DNA from: Sphingomonas sp. NFR04
GTDB taxonomy: Bacteria > Pseudomonadota > Alphaproteobacteria > Sphingomonadales > Sphingomonadaceae
NCBI RefSeq assembly: GCF_900114095.1
Contig: NZ_FORV01000006.1
Span: 1-64,000 of the forward strand
Direction of reading: 5' to 3'
Length of the DNA stretch: 64,000 bases
Shown: piece by piece, positions 51,353 to 59,813 of the stretch
How positions within the stretch are numbered: position 1 is the first letter of the stretch
How the letters are laid out: each line of letters starts with the position of its first letter
The notes under the pieces: model-generated
Told to the model about the DNA's origin: nothing
What the model saw: only the letters and a program-made list of their open reading frames with translations
Databases searched by the model: none
Translations under genes and position numbers: made by a program

Positions 51353-52678
51353 ATGGCGAATGTCGAACTCAAGCTGCGCGGCGGCCGCGTGCATCTCCCG
51401 AGCGGACCGGCGGAGGTCGATGTCGGCGTGTCCGGCGGCAAGATCGTCGCGATCGGCGATGTCGGCGATGCGGGCGAGACGATCGACTGTACCGGGCTGG
51501 ACGTGCTGCCCGGTGTGATCGACAGCCAGGTCCATTTCCGCGAGCCCGGGCTGGAATATAAGGAAGACCTGGAGAGCGGCAGCCGCTCGGCGGTGCTCGG
51601 CGGCGTTACCGCAGTGTTCGAGATGCCGAACACCAAGCCCAATACCGACAGCGAGGCGGCAGTGGCCGACAAGCTCAGCCGCGCGTACCACCGCATGTGG
51701 TGCGACCACGCCTTCTATGTCGGCGCGACCAACAACAATGCCGAGCATCTGGCGGAGCTGGAGCGGATGCCCGGCACGGCGGGCGTGAAGATCTTCATGG
51801 GCGCCTCGACCGGCGACCTGCTGGTGTCCGACGACGCCAATCTCGCGCGCGTGCTCGCCTCGGGGCATCGTCGCGTGGCGATCCATGCCGAGGACGAGTT
51901 CCGCATGCAGGAACGGCTCGGCGAGCGCGTGCCCGGCGACCCTTCCTCGCATCCGGTGTGGCGCGACGACGAGAGCGCGATCCTCGCCACCCGCCGCATC
52001 CTGCGGCTGGCGCGTGCGGCGCGGCGGCGGATCCACGTCCTCCACGTCACCACGCCCGCGGAGCTGGAACTGCTCGGCCAGAACAAGGACATCGCGACCT
52101 GCGAAGTCACGCCCCAGCACCTGACGCTGGCGGGCGAGGAGGCCTATCCCACGATCGGCACCTATGCGCAGATGAACCCGCCGATCCGATCGCGCGCGCA
52201 TCGCGACGGCCTGTGGCACTGGCTGCGCCAGGGCGTGCCCGACGTGCTCGGCTCGGACCACGCGCCGCACACCCGCGAGGAAAAGGCCAAGGCTTATCCC
52301 GACAGCCCCAGCGGCATGCCGGGCGTGCAGACGCTGCTGCCGCTGATGCTCAACCATGTCGCGGAAGGCCGCCTGACGCTGCAGCGGCTGATCGACCTGA
52401 CCAGCGCCGGTCCGCAGCGGATCTTCGGGCTGGTCGGCAAGGGACGGATCGTGCCGGGCTATGACGCCGATTTCACCGTCGTCGACCTCAAGGCGCGCTG
52501 GACGGTGGACGAAGCCTGGCTCGCCTCGCGCTGCGGCTGGTCGCCGTTCACGGGGATGGAGCTCACCGGCCGCCCGGTCGGCACGATCATCCGCGGCAAC
52601 CGGGTGATGTGGGAAGGCCAGCTCGCCAACCAGGCGATCGGCGAGCCGGTGAAGTTCGAAGCCGTCGAATTCGGCTGA
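51353..52678 (+). CDS. Dihydroorotase (class I)
   Basis: A 441-residue amidohydrolase cyclizing carbamoyl aspartate in pyrimidine synthesis. The metal motif DSQVHFREPG begins near residue 60, the carbamylated-lysine region is GVKIFMGASTG, metal histidines lie in IHAEDEF and IHVLHVTTP, and the catalytic aspartate in LGSDHAPHTREEKAK. The C-terminal part is PSGMPGVQTLLPLMLNHV. These fit PyrC-type class I enzymes; related hydantoinases cannot be fully excluded. AAGAGGCAAGCC precedes the ATG. Confidence 0.9.
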   Translation: MANVELKLRGGRVHLPSGPAEVDVGVSGGKIVAIGDVGDAGETIDCTGLDVLPGVIDSQVHFREPGLEYKEDLESGSRSAVLGGVTAVFEMPNTKPNTDSEAAVADKLSRAYHRMWCDHAFYVGATNNNAEHLAELERMPGTAGVKIFMGASTGDLLVSDDANLARVLASGHRRVAIHAEDEFRMQERLGERVPGDPSSHPVWRDDESAILATRRILRLARAARRRIHVLHVTTPAELELLGQNKDIATCEVTPQHLTLAGEEAYPTIGTYAQMNPPIRSRAHRDGLWHWLRQGVPDVLGSDHAPHTREEKAKAYPDSPSGMPGVQTLLPLMLNHVAEGRLTLQRLIDLTSAGPQRIFGLVGKGRIVPGYDADFTVVDLKARWTVDEAWLASRCGWSPFTGMELTGRPVGTIIRGNRVMWEGQLANQAIGEPVKFEAVEFG

Positions 52679-52684
52679 GCGCGG

Positions 52685-52712
52685 GGGCGGGGCTGCGCGT
52701 GCGGCCCCGCCC
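52685..52712. terminator. Bidirectional GC hairpin between dihydroorotase and DUF1134
   Basis: GGGCGGGGC (52685-52693) and GCCCCGCCC (52704-52712) form a 9-bp stem with a 10-base loop, just after the dihydroorotase stop and before the end of the convergent DUF1134 gene. No T-run follows, so termination strength is uncertain. Confidence 0.5.
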
Positions 52713-52721
52713 TGCATCCGA

Positions 52722-53513
52722 TCAGAAAGGCAGCCAGCGCTGCTTTTCGCTGAACTTCATATAGCCGGCATTGACGCCCAGCCGCCAGCCGACGCCCAGC
52801 CGCACCGGGATCAGCACCACGTCGCCGCGGCGGAGATACGAGGCCGAGAAGCCGCCGACCAGATAGGCATGGCCCTCGCCCTGCGGGAAGCGCTTGTAGA
52901 TTTCCTGGCTGTCGTAGAGGTTGTACACCAGCACGAACACCTTGTTGGCGTCGCCGCCCAGGTCGAAGCCGATCGACGGGCCGGTCCAGTAGATCGGGCG
53001 CTGCCCCTCCACCTTGTGGAACATCTGCCCCTTGCCGTAGCGCAGACCGACGCCGATCGCGCCCGAGGCCTCGCTGCCGGCGATATAGGCGTTGGGCTTG
53101 CCCTGGTCCTTGAGGATGTCCTCGAGCAGCTTGGCGAGGCCCGAGGCGCCCTTGCCGAACGTGCCCTCGGCCGCGGCGAGCAGATCGTCCTTCTCGAACG
53201 TGTCGGTCGCCGCCTGGCGCGCCGTGGTTGCCGAGGGATCGGCGGCCACGGGGCTTGCCGGTGCGGTCTGTACCGGCGGCGGCGGGCTGTCGACCGGCGG
53301 CGGCGCGGTGTCCGCCGGGGGATAGGATTCCTGCATCTGCGTCGTCGCGGGCGGCGGTGCGCTTTGCTGCGGCTGTTGCCGCTGCGGCGGCGACTTCAGG
53401 TCCGAATCGATCGCGGTATTGGGGTCGATCGTCGTCATCTGGGCGGCGGCGGGCACGCTGCCCAGCCCGGTGACGGCAAGTGCCAGAAGCGTGAACCAAC
53501 CCGATCGCATCAT
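52722..53513 (-). CDS. DUF1134 exported protein
   Basis: A 263-residue protein with a signal peptide (MMRSGWFTLLALAVTGLGSV, cleaved after PAAAQ), a long Pro/Gln/Ala-rich linker (residues ~27-100) and the C-terminal DUF1134 domain: GKGASGLAKLLEDILKDQGK, AYIAGSEASGAIGVGLRYGK, YWTGPSIGFDLGGDANKVFV and GVNAGYMKFSEKQRWLPF. The family resembles YSC84 lipid-binding proteins and is probably periplasmic or outer-membrane. ATG 53513 is taken. No neighbour suggests a role. Confidence 0.9.
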   Translation of the reverse strand: MMRSGWFTLLALAVTGLGSVPAAAQMTTIDPNTAIDSDLKSPPQRQQPQQSAPPPATTQMQESYPPADTAPPPVDSPPPPVQTAPASPVAADPSATTARQAATDTFEKDDLLAAAEGTFGKGASGLAKLLEDILKDQGKPNAYIAGSEASGAIGVGLRYGKGQMFHKVEGQRPIYWTGPSIGFDLGGDANKVFVLVYNLYDSQEIYKRFPQGEGHAYLVGGFSASYLRRGDVVLIPVRLGVGWRLGVNAGYMKFSEKQRWLPF

Positions 53514-53675
53514 CAAAATTTCCCGAACCCTGCTGCTTTTGCGGCCGCCATCCTAGGCGCGCGGGGCTGTCGCGGCAATGAATGGGCGCCTGATCGACTC
53601 GATTTCGCGTCCATGTGGTTATCCCCGTTGATTGCGGGCGAAGGGCTCGTTATAGGGCTCGACCTCAGCGCATCC

Positions 53676-53768
53676 GGAGACGTGGGTGAGTGGCTGAAAC
53701 CAGCGGTTTGCTAAACCGCCGTACCGGGATTACTGGTACCGAGGGTTCGAATCCCTCCGTCTCCGCCA
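53676..53768 (+). tRNA. tRNA-Ser (anticodon GCT)
   Basis: A 93-base class II tRNA with encoded CCA. The acceptor arms GGAGACG and CGTCTCC pair fully; the anticodon stem AGCGGTTTGCTAAACCGC gives loop anticodon GCT; the long variable arm (CCGTACCGGGATTACTGGTACCGA) forms its own stem; the T arm has GGTTCGAATCC. It lies alone on the + strand after the DUF1134 gene promoter region. Confidence 0.97.
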
Positions 53769-54176
53769 GGCGCTCCCGCCTGGAAATTGCGACCAAGCTG
53801 CACGCGCATCACTTTCTCGCGCAGGGTCGCCCTTGCGCACGCCCGTCCGTTCGTCGCGAACTCGGCATGTGCGTTCGGCGTGCGCATGGCCGCCACGGGC
53901 GCAGGCCATGTCTAGTTATCCCCGGGTCTATGTTGCACCGCGAGCGGGTTCCTCCGATATTGCGTTACGGTCGCAACCAAAGCTTTTGCGGAAGCTGCTG
54001 TCCTTGCAGGCCTGCGTTGGTAAAGAAAAAGCGTTAGCCGGCCACGGAATCGGCTCGACGGCGCCTGTCCCAAGGCCGCGCACGAAGCTGTTCAGTTTTT
54101 CGAACCTCGCGTGGCTTGAGCAGACGGTATCGAAATACCTCCGTGGAGCCGGCGCCTGTTCTGGTAGAGTATTGGT
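53769..54176. other. Intergenic stretch without a recognised gene
   Basis: About 410 bases between tRNA-Ser and the short upstream frame of the response regulator. Reading frames are open but have no domain match or ribosome-binding site. Base composition is lower in GC toward the 3' end (54000-54180). The promoter of the regulator operon probably lies here, but I could not identify a convincing one. Confidence 0.5.
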
Positions 54177-54242
54177 ATGAAGCTGAGTTTTTTGTGCCTT
54201 GCCGTCGAGCGGCGGCTCGTCGTGGCGGACCTGGCAGGATGA
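54177..54242 (+). CDS. Possible 21-residue leader frame before the response regulator
   Basis: ATG 54177 opens MKLSFLCLAVERRLVVADLAG and stops at 54240-54242, overlapping the regulator start (ATGA at 54239). Its ribosome-binding site (GGTAGAG) is weak. The exact four-base overlap is the main support for translation. It may couple translation or be fortuitous. Confidence 0.3.
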   Translation: MKLSFLCLAVERRLVVADLAG

Positions 54243-54988
54243 ACGCGGAGGTTTTTGGGGACACCATTGTCCCGGGCACGCCGCGGGTCCTCGTCGTCGA
54301 CGATGATCCCGCCATGCAGCGCATGCTCGTATCCTATCTGGGCGAGAACAACATGCAGGCGACCGCGGTCTCCGGGCGCGAGGGGGTCGTGCGCGCGCTT
54401 GCCGGCCGTGAGCCCGAAGTCATCCTGCTCGACCTAAATCTCGGCGATCAGGACGGGCTCGACCTGCTCCGCGAAGTGCGCGCCAAGAGTGTGGTGCCGG
54501 TGATCCTGATCACCGGGCATCGCCGCGAGGAGGTGGATCGGGTGATCGGCCTCGAACTCGGCGCCGATGACTATCTGACCAAGCCGTTCGGAATGCGCGA
54601 GATGCTGGCCCGCGTCCGCTCGGTGCTGCGCCGGCGGACGATGGACCGGCTCCAGCCGGCGCGGCAATCGGAGCAGAGCTTCGAATTTGCCGGCTGGGTG
54701 TTCAGCCAGCGCTCGCGTCGGCTCAAGAGCCCGACGGGGGAGACGGTGCCGCTCACCAAGGGCGAGTTCGCGCTGCTCAGCGCGTTCGTCGCGGCGCCGC
54801 GGCGGCCGCTTACGCGCGAACGTCTGCTGCAGGCGACGCGCGTGCATGAGGACGTGTACGACCGCAGCATCGACGTGCAGATCCTCCGGCTGCGGCGCAA
54901 GCTGGAGCGCGACGCCGACGCGCCCCGGCTGATCCGCACCGAGCGCGGCGTCGGCTATGTCTTCGATGCCGACGTGCGGACCGTGTGA
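54239..54988 (+). CDS. OmpR/PhoB-family response regulator
   Basis: A 249-residue two-component regulator. The receiver has VVDDDPAM (acidic pair), ILLDLNLGDQDG (phospho-acceptor aspartate), LITGHRR and YLTKPFGMRE (conserved lysine). The DNA-binding winged helix contains VPLTKGEFALLSAFVAAPRR, TRERLLQATR and SIDVQILRLRRKLE with RTERGVGYVF. ATG 54239 is taken; an upstream start would add residues with no match. The stop overlaps the next gene by four bases (GTGTGA), so it is coupled to the peroxidase-like and kinase genes. Confidence 0.95.
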   Translation: MNAEVFGDTIVPGTPRVLVVDDDPAMQRMLVSYLGENNMQATAVSGREGVVRALAGREPEVILLDLNLGDQDGLDLLREVRAKSVVPVILITGHRREEVDRVIGLELGADDYLTKPFGMREMLARVRSVLRRRTMDRLQPARQSEQSFEFAGWVFSQRSRRLKSPTGETVPLTKGEFALLSAFVAAPRRPLTRERLLQATRVHEDVYDRSIDVQILRLRRKLERDADAPRLIRTERGVGYVFDADVRTV

Positions 54989-55935
54989 GGCGAAGGCTGC
55001 CCGCATCCATCCGCGCAGCCCTTGCCGGTGCCGCGCTGCTGTGCGCGGGGGCAGCGCTGGCGGTGCAATGGCGCTCGCGCGACGAGCCGATCACGCCGCT
55101 GCCGCCGGCGCCGGCGATCGCGCCGGCCAAGCTGGCGCTGGGTGCGTTGCTGTTCCGCGATCCGCGACTGTCGCAGCGCCAGACGGTGAGCTGCAATTCG
55201 TGCCACGACCTCGGCACCAGCGGCGCCAGCGGCCGCAACTCCGATGCCGCCCAGGATGGCGGCGCCTTGCGGATGAACACGCTGACCGTGTTCAACGCGG
55301 CGCTCAACTATCGCTTCAACTGGCGCGGGCGGCGCGAGACCTTTGAGCGGTTTACCGCGCAGGTGCTCGACGATCCTGCGCTGATGGGGGCGGCCAACGG
55401 GGTGGCGGTGGCGCGACTGGGGCGCGATCCGGCGATGGCCGCGCGGTTCCAGGCGGTGTACGGGCGGCCGATCGACGAGGCCGCGCTGGTCGATGCGCTG
55501 GCGGCCTATCAACGCAGCCTGGTCACGCCAGGTGCGCGGTTCGATCGCTGGCTTGCCGGGGACGACCGGGCGCTGTCCGCGCAGGAGCGGCGCGGCTATG
55601 CCCGCTTCAAGGCGCTGGGGTGCGTCTCCTGCCATCAGGGCGTCAATGTCGGCGGCAACCTGATGCAGCGCCACGGCGTCTTCCATCCGATCGGTTCGCA
55701 GGACCCCGTGCTGGTGCGGGTACCCAGCCTGCGCAACGTGGCGGCAAGCGCGCCCTATTTTCACGACGGTAGTGCACCCACGCTGCGACACGCGGTGCGC
55801 GCGATGGGGCGGGCGCAGCTCGACCTCGCGCTGTCGCCGCAGGAGGTCGACGATATCGTTGCCTTTCTCGGCACCCTCACCGGCAATTATCAGGGCAAGC
55901 CCGTTCGGCCGCCGCTGCCGAGCCGCGGCAAGTGA
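54985..55935 (+). CDS. Di-haem cytochrome c peroxidase family protein
   Basis: A 316-residue periplasmic protein with an N-terminal membrane anchor or signal (SIRAALAGAALLCAGAALAV). Two CxxCH haem-binding motifs are seen, CNSCH near residue 71 and CVSCH near 215. Conserved MauG/BCCP features include LALGALLFRDPRLS, NTLTVFNAALNYRFNWRGRR and VPSLRNVAASAPYFHDGSAP. It starts at GTG 54985 in the regulator stop and ends in the kinase start (GTGA). Its job between a regulator and its kinase could be redox or peroxide sensing, which is inference. Confidence 0.9.
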   Translation: MRRRLPASIRAALAGAALLCAGAALAVQWRSRDEPITPLPPAPAIAPAKLALGALLFRDPRLSQRQTVSCNSCHDLGTSGASGRNSDAAQDGGALRMNTLTVFNAALNYRFNWRGRRETFERFTAQVLDDPALMGAANGVAVARLGRDPAMAARFQAVYGRPIDEAALVDALAAYQRSLVTPGARFDRWLAGDDRALSAQERRGYARFKALGCVSCHQGVNVGGNLMQRHGVFHPIGSQDPVLVRVPSLRNVAASAPYFHDGSAPTLRHAVRAMGRAQLDLALSPQEVDDIVAFLGTLTGNYQGKPVRPPLPSRGK

Positions 55936-58337
55936 AGTCGGCCGCCATGCTGCGCGCCGCGGCCGCGACGACTGCGCTGGCGGCGGTGCTGCTGTTCGGG
56001 GCGGCGGCGCGAATGCGGACGATGGGCGATGGCTGGGCGGTGGAGGCGAACCGGTCGATCGAGCGCTACGCCTTTGCCGACCGCTCGCTCACCCGCGACA
56101 TGCTGAGCGCGCGGATCGGGTTGCTGCGCAACTACGACATGATCAACCAGGATCTGGCAAGCGCGGACGCCAGCATCGCGCGGCTTGCCGATCTCGCGGG
56201 CGACGACGCGCCGCTGCGTCGCGCCGTATCGCGACTCGGTGATCACACGCGGGCGGCCGAGGGAATGGCCGAGGAGTTCAAGAGCGAGAATGCGCTGCTG
56301 CAAAACTCGCTCGCCCGGGTCACGGCGCTGTGCAACCTGCTGCAGGATTCGCCCCGGGCCGGCACGGTCTCGGCCCGTTTCCTTCGGCTGACGCTCGATA
56401 CCAGCCCGGCGGCGGTGGCGGCGGCGCAGATGGCGCTGGCGCGCGTGGCGGGGGCGCACAGTGACCTCGAAGGCCAGCTGATTGCCCATGGCCGCCTGCT
56501 GATCGCGCTGTTGCCGCGCGTCGACGCGATCCTCGATGCGGTGCGCGAGGGCGGTCGCGACGGGGACCTGGAGACCGTTCGCCGGCTGATCGTCGAGCAC
56601 CAGCGGCGCATCGAAGCGCGGCACCAGCGGGCCTTTCTGGGGCTGCTCGCCGCCGGCGCCGCGGCGGGGATCCTGTGGCTCGCCCTGCTTGCTGCGCTTC
56701 GCGTGCAGTCGCGGGAGCGGCGACGCCGCCGCGAGAATGAGCGACTGAGCGCCACCGTCGCCAGCCTGCTGCTCGAAGTCTCGTCGGAACAGCTCGAGCA
56801 GCGGATCGGGGATGCGCTGCAGCGACTTGCCGCCCATGCCGGCGCCACCGATGCCTATCTCGTCCTGCAGGGCTATCAGGTCGGTCGTGCCTATATCTGG
56901 AGCAGCGATGGCCGGTTGAGCGATGGCTGGCCCGCGCGCGTAGCGGCCGCCGCGCAGGACACGCCGCTGTGGGAGGAGGACGTGCTCCATCTCGCGCTGC
57001 CGCACGGCGCGGACACCGCGCTGGGCGCGATGCTGCTGGCGCGCGGCACGACGTCGCTCCTGCTGATCCGGGCGCACACGCCGGTGCCGGCGCTGCTCGG
57101 CTTCGAGCGCCACGATACCGATCGCGGCCGGTCCGACGTGATCGCCGGACTTCGCATGGCGCAGGCGGCGATCCTGCAGGCGCTGCGACGCGACGGGCTG
57201 GAGCGCGCCCGCCTCCAGCTCGAGCTGCGGCTGGCCCGCGCGCGGCGGATGGAGGCGATCGGCGCGGTGGCGAGCGGCGTCGCGCACAACTTCAACAACA
57301 TCATCGGCGCGATCGGCGGCTTCAGCGAGATCGCCGAGATCCATGCCGGCCGCAACCAGGTGGTGCGGGAGGACCTGTCGGAAATCCGCCAGGCGGTCGA
57401 TCGTGCCCGTGAGCTGGTCGATGAGATCCTCGCCTTCGGGCGGGGGCATGATGCCGAATACAGGCCGCTGGCGCTGCAGGCCTTGGTGGAGGAGACGGTG
57501 CGGCTCGTGCAGGCGGCGGGGCGGGGGACGATCAGCTTCGTCGCGCAGGATTGGCCCGCGGCGCGCGAAGTGCAGGGCAATGCCGCGCAGCTCCAGCAGG
57601 TGTTCATGAACGTCTGCAACAACGCCTTTCACGCATCGCCGGCAGACCCGCATGTCGACGTGACGCTCGGCTTGCGTACCGAATGCAGGCCGCGCACGTT
57701 CAGCCATGGCAGCCTGGAGGCGGGCGACTATGCGGTGGTCACGATCGCGGATCGCGGATGCGGCATCGCCGCCGGCGCCCAGTCGCGGCTCTTCGAGCCC
57801 TTCTTCACCGGGCGGCAGGGTGGCACCGGGCTGGGCCTTTCGACGGCGTGGGAGATCGTCCAGGCACATGGCGGAACGATCGACGTCTGCAGCGAACGCG
57901 GTCAAGGCAGCAGCTTCCATATCTGGCTGCCGGCGATGCGGGCGCAGTTGCCCGTACCGGTGCAGCAGGCGGCGCCGCCGCTATCGGGCAATGGCGAGTG
58001 CGTGCTGGTGGTCGCGCCAGAGGCGATGCGCGATGCGGTCGAGGATCTGGTGGCGCAGCTCGGGTACGAACCGGTGAGCGTCGATCCCGCGCGCGCGGAC
58101 ATCGGCGCGCAGGCGGATCGGGCGGGTGCCGATGCGGTGCTGCTGGTCGACGCGTCGGACGCGGTACGTCATTTCCTGCCGGCAGGGCCGGCGGGCCTGC
58201 ACCCTGGCGTGCTGCTCCTGATGCGGCCGGCAAGCGGGCAGGCGTTCGCGCCGGTGCCGCTCGCCGCACCGCTCGATCCGGGCGCGCTCGCCGCCGCGCT
58301 GCAGCCGCTTACCGTCGCGCCAACACTACAGCCGTAA
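55932..58337 (+). CDS. VirA-like histidine kinase with degenerate receiver
   Basis: An 801-residue membrane kinase. TM1 (residues ~6-24) and TM2 (~234-258) bracket a ~200-residue all-helical periplasmic domain that resembles the DAHL domain of VirA-type sensors. A GAF-like linker (~270-420) follows. The phospho-acceptor is H452 in ASGVAHNFNNIIG; the ATPase domain has NVCNNAFHAS, DRGCGIA and GTGLGLSTAW. The C-terminal ~120 residues look like a receiver with the key acids replaced (VVAPEAM), so it probably cannot be phosphorylated. It starts at GTG 55932, coupled to the peroxidase-like gene. Confidence 0.88.
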   Translation: MKSAAMLRAAAATTALAAVLLFGAAARMRTMGDGWAVEANRSIERYAFADRSLTRDMLSARIGLLRNYDMINQDLASADASIARLADLAGDDAPLRRAVSRLGDHTRAAEGMAEEFKSENALLQNSLARVTALCNLLQDSPRAGTVSARFLRLTLDTSPAAVAAAQMALARVAGAHSDLEGQLIAHGRLLIALLPRVDAILDAVREGGRDGDLETVRRLIVEHQRRIEARHQRAFLGLLAAGAAAGILWLALLAALRVQSRERRRRRENERLSATVASLLLEVSSEQLEQRIGDALQRLAAHAGATDAYLVLQGYQVGRAYIWSSDGRLSDGWPARVAAAAQDTPLWEEDVLHLALPHGADTALGAMLLARGTTSLLLIRAHTPVPALLGFERHDTDRGRSDVIAGLRMAQAAILQALRRDGLERARLQLELRLARARRMEAIGAVASGVAHNFNNIIGAIGGFSEIAEIHAGRNQVVREDLSEIRQAVDRARELVDEILAFGRGHDAEYRPLALQALVEETVRLVQAAGRGTISFVAQDWPAAREVQGNAAQLQQVFMNVCNNAFHASPADPHVDVTLGLRTECRPRTFSHGSLEAGDYAVVTIADRGCGIAAGAQSRLFEPFFTGRQGGTGLGLSTAWEIVQAHGGTIDVCSERGQGSSFHIWLPAMRAQLPVPVQQAAPPLSGNGECVLVVAPEAMRDAVEDLVAQLGYEPVSVDPARADIGAQADRAGADAVLLVDASDAVRHFLPAGPAGLHPGVLLLMRPASGQAFAPVPLAAPLDPGALAAALQPLTVAPTLQP

Positions 58338-58421
58338 CCGCCCCCACCCGATCCGACATGCGGGTGAAACCGTCTTTCGGGCACAGCCGGCGCGACGGTC
58401 GCCACCTGTAGTTGGGAGTGG

Positions 58422-59813
58422 ATGTGTTTCGAGCCGGGAATTTCTGCTGCCGCCGCGGAAGCGCGCACCTTGTCCGCTGACGGCCGCGTCGCCTGGCGCG
58501 AGGGGCTGTTCCTTCGCCAGCAGCATTTCCAGCAGCTGGAGCGCCATCTCGACGCGCAGTTCGCCGGCAGTGTGCGGCATGCGGGACCCTATCGCTGGGG
58601 CGTGACCGAGCTGGTGATCAACCAGGATCTCGCCGCGCTCGGCAAGTTCGCGATCGAGAAGCTCTCGGGCGTGCTGCCCGACGGACTGCAGTTCGCCATC
58701 CCCGGCACGTTGCCGCCGCCGCCGCCGATCGACATCCCCGCCGATGCGCGCGACGCCGGCATCCAGCTGACGCTACCGGCGCACCAGCCCGGCGCGGTGG
58801 CGTTCCGCGACGTCGATGCCGCCGGCGCCGAGGGCGCGCGCTATCTGGTCGACACCCGCGATGTCGCCGACGTGTTTTCCGAAGAGCGGGCGAGCGAACC
58901 GATCGAGATGGCGCGTCCAAATCTGCGCTTCGGCATCACCCGCGACCAGACCTATGGCCGCGTCACGCTCGAGCTGGCGCGGGTGCGCGAGGTGCGGAAC
59001 GGCGCGATCCAGTTCGACGAGCGCCACATTCCACCTGCGCTCGACCTGCGCGCGAGCCCGCGGCTTGCCGGCTTCCTCGCCGACATATTGGGCCGGGCGG
59101 GGCAGCGGGTGGAGGAACTCGCCCTGCGCGCGGTCGAGGCGGCGGAGGCGGGGGCCGAGAGCATCGCCAATTTCCTGCTGCTCCAGGCGCTCAACCGCTG
59201 GCGCCCGCAGCTCGCGCATCTGGCCGGCCTGCCGATGGTGCATCCCGAGCGGCTGTACGAGGCGCTGCTCGGCATGGCCGGCGAACTGGCGACGCTCACC
59301 CGGCCCGAACGCCAGCCGCCGCCCTTCCCGGCCTATGACCATCTCCACCTGCGCGAGACGTTCGAGCCGGTGGTCGAGGCGATCCAGGCGGCGCTGTCGG
59401 CGGTCTATGATCGCGCCGCGGTCCAGCTGCCGCTCGTCCAGGCGGGGCCGGGGGCCTATACCGCGCGGATCACCGATCCGGCGCTGTTCCAGACCGGCTA
59501 TTTCTATCTGGTCGCCTCGGCGCGCATGTCGCTGGAGGATCTGCGCGCGCGCTTCCCCTCGGTCGCCAAGATCGGGCCGGTGCAGAAGATGCGGCAGATC
59601 GTCGATTCGGCGCTGGCCGGCATCCCGCTGCGCCACACGCCGACCCCGCCCCCGCAGATCCGCGCGCTGCCGGGGCATGTCTATTTCGAGCTCGACCGCT
59701 CGGCAGCCGATTGGCCGGCGCTCGCCGCCGCGCCCGCGCTGGGGCTGCACGTCGCCGGCGACTGGCCCGAGCTGCGGCTCGAGCTCTGGTGCGTGAAGAA
59801 GGCACCGCGATGA
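58422..59813 (+). CDS. tssK: Type VI secretion baseplate protein TssK
   Basis: A 463-residue baseplate component linking the T6SS tail to the membrane complex. RVAWREGLFLRQQHFQQLER is the TssK N-terminal signature; PLVQAGPGAYTARITDPAL and FYLVASARMSLEDLRARFPS with KIGPVQKMRQIV are the conserved C-terminal parts. A TssK of ~445 residues is usual. ATG 58422 is used, with GGGAGTGG before it. The stop overlaps tssL by four bases. Confidence 0.95.
   Translation: MCFEPGISAAAAEARTLSADGRVAWREGLFLRQQHFQQLERHLDAQFAGSVRHAGPYRWGVTELVINQDLAALGKFAIEKLSGVLPDGLQFAIPGTLPPPPPIDIPADARDAGIQLTLPAHQPGAVAFRDVDAAGAEGARYLVDTRDVADVFSEERASEPIEMARPNLRFGITRDQTYGRVTLELARVREVRNGAIQFDERHIPPALDLRASPRLAGFLADILGRAGQRVEELALRAVEAAEAGAESIANFLLLQALNRWRPQLAHLAGLPMVHPERLYEALLGMAGELATLTRPERQPPPFPAYDHLHLRETFEPVVEAIQAALSAVYDRAAVQLPLVQAGPGAYTARITDPALFQTGYFYLVASARMSLEDLRARFPSVAKIGPVQKMRQIVDSALAGIPLRHTPTPPPQIRALPGHVYFELDRSAADWPALAAAPALGLHVAGDWPELRLELWCVKKAPR

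Noticed and set aside
50573..52717. 714-residue - strand frame extending ygfZ over the dihydroorotase gene
   Set aside because: The ygfZ domain starts at ATG 51307; the upstream part is antisense to the dihydroorotase.
53769..54176. Small genes after tRNA-Ser
   Set aside because: Frames exist but lack ribosome-binding sites and any recognisable domain.
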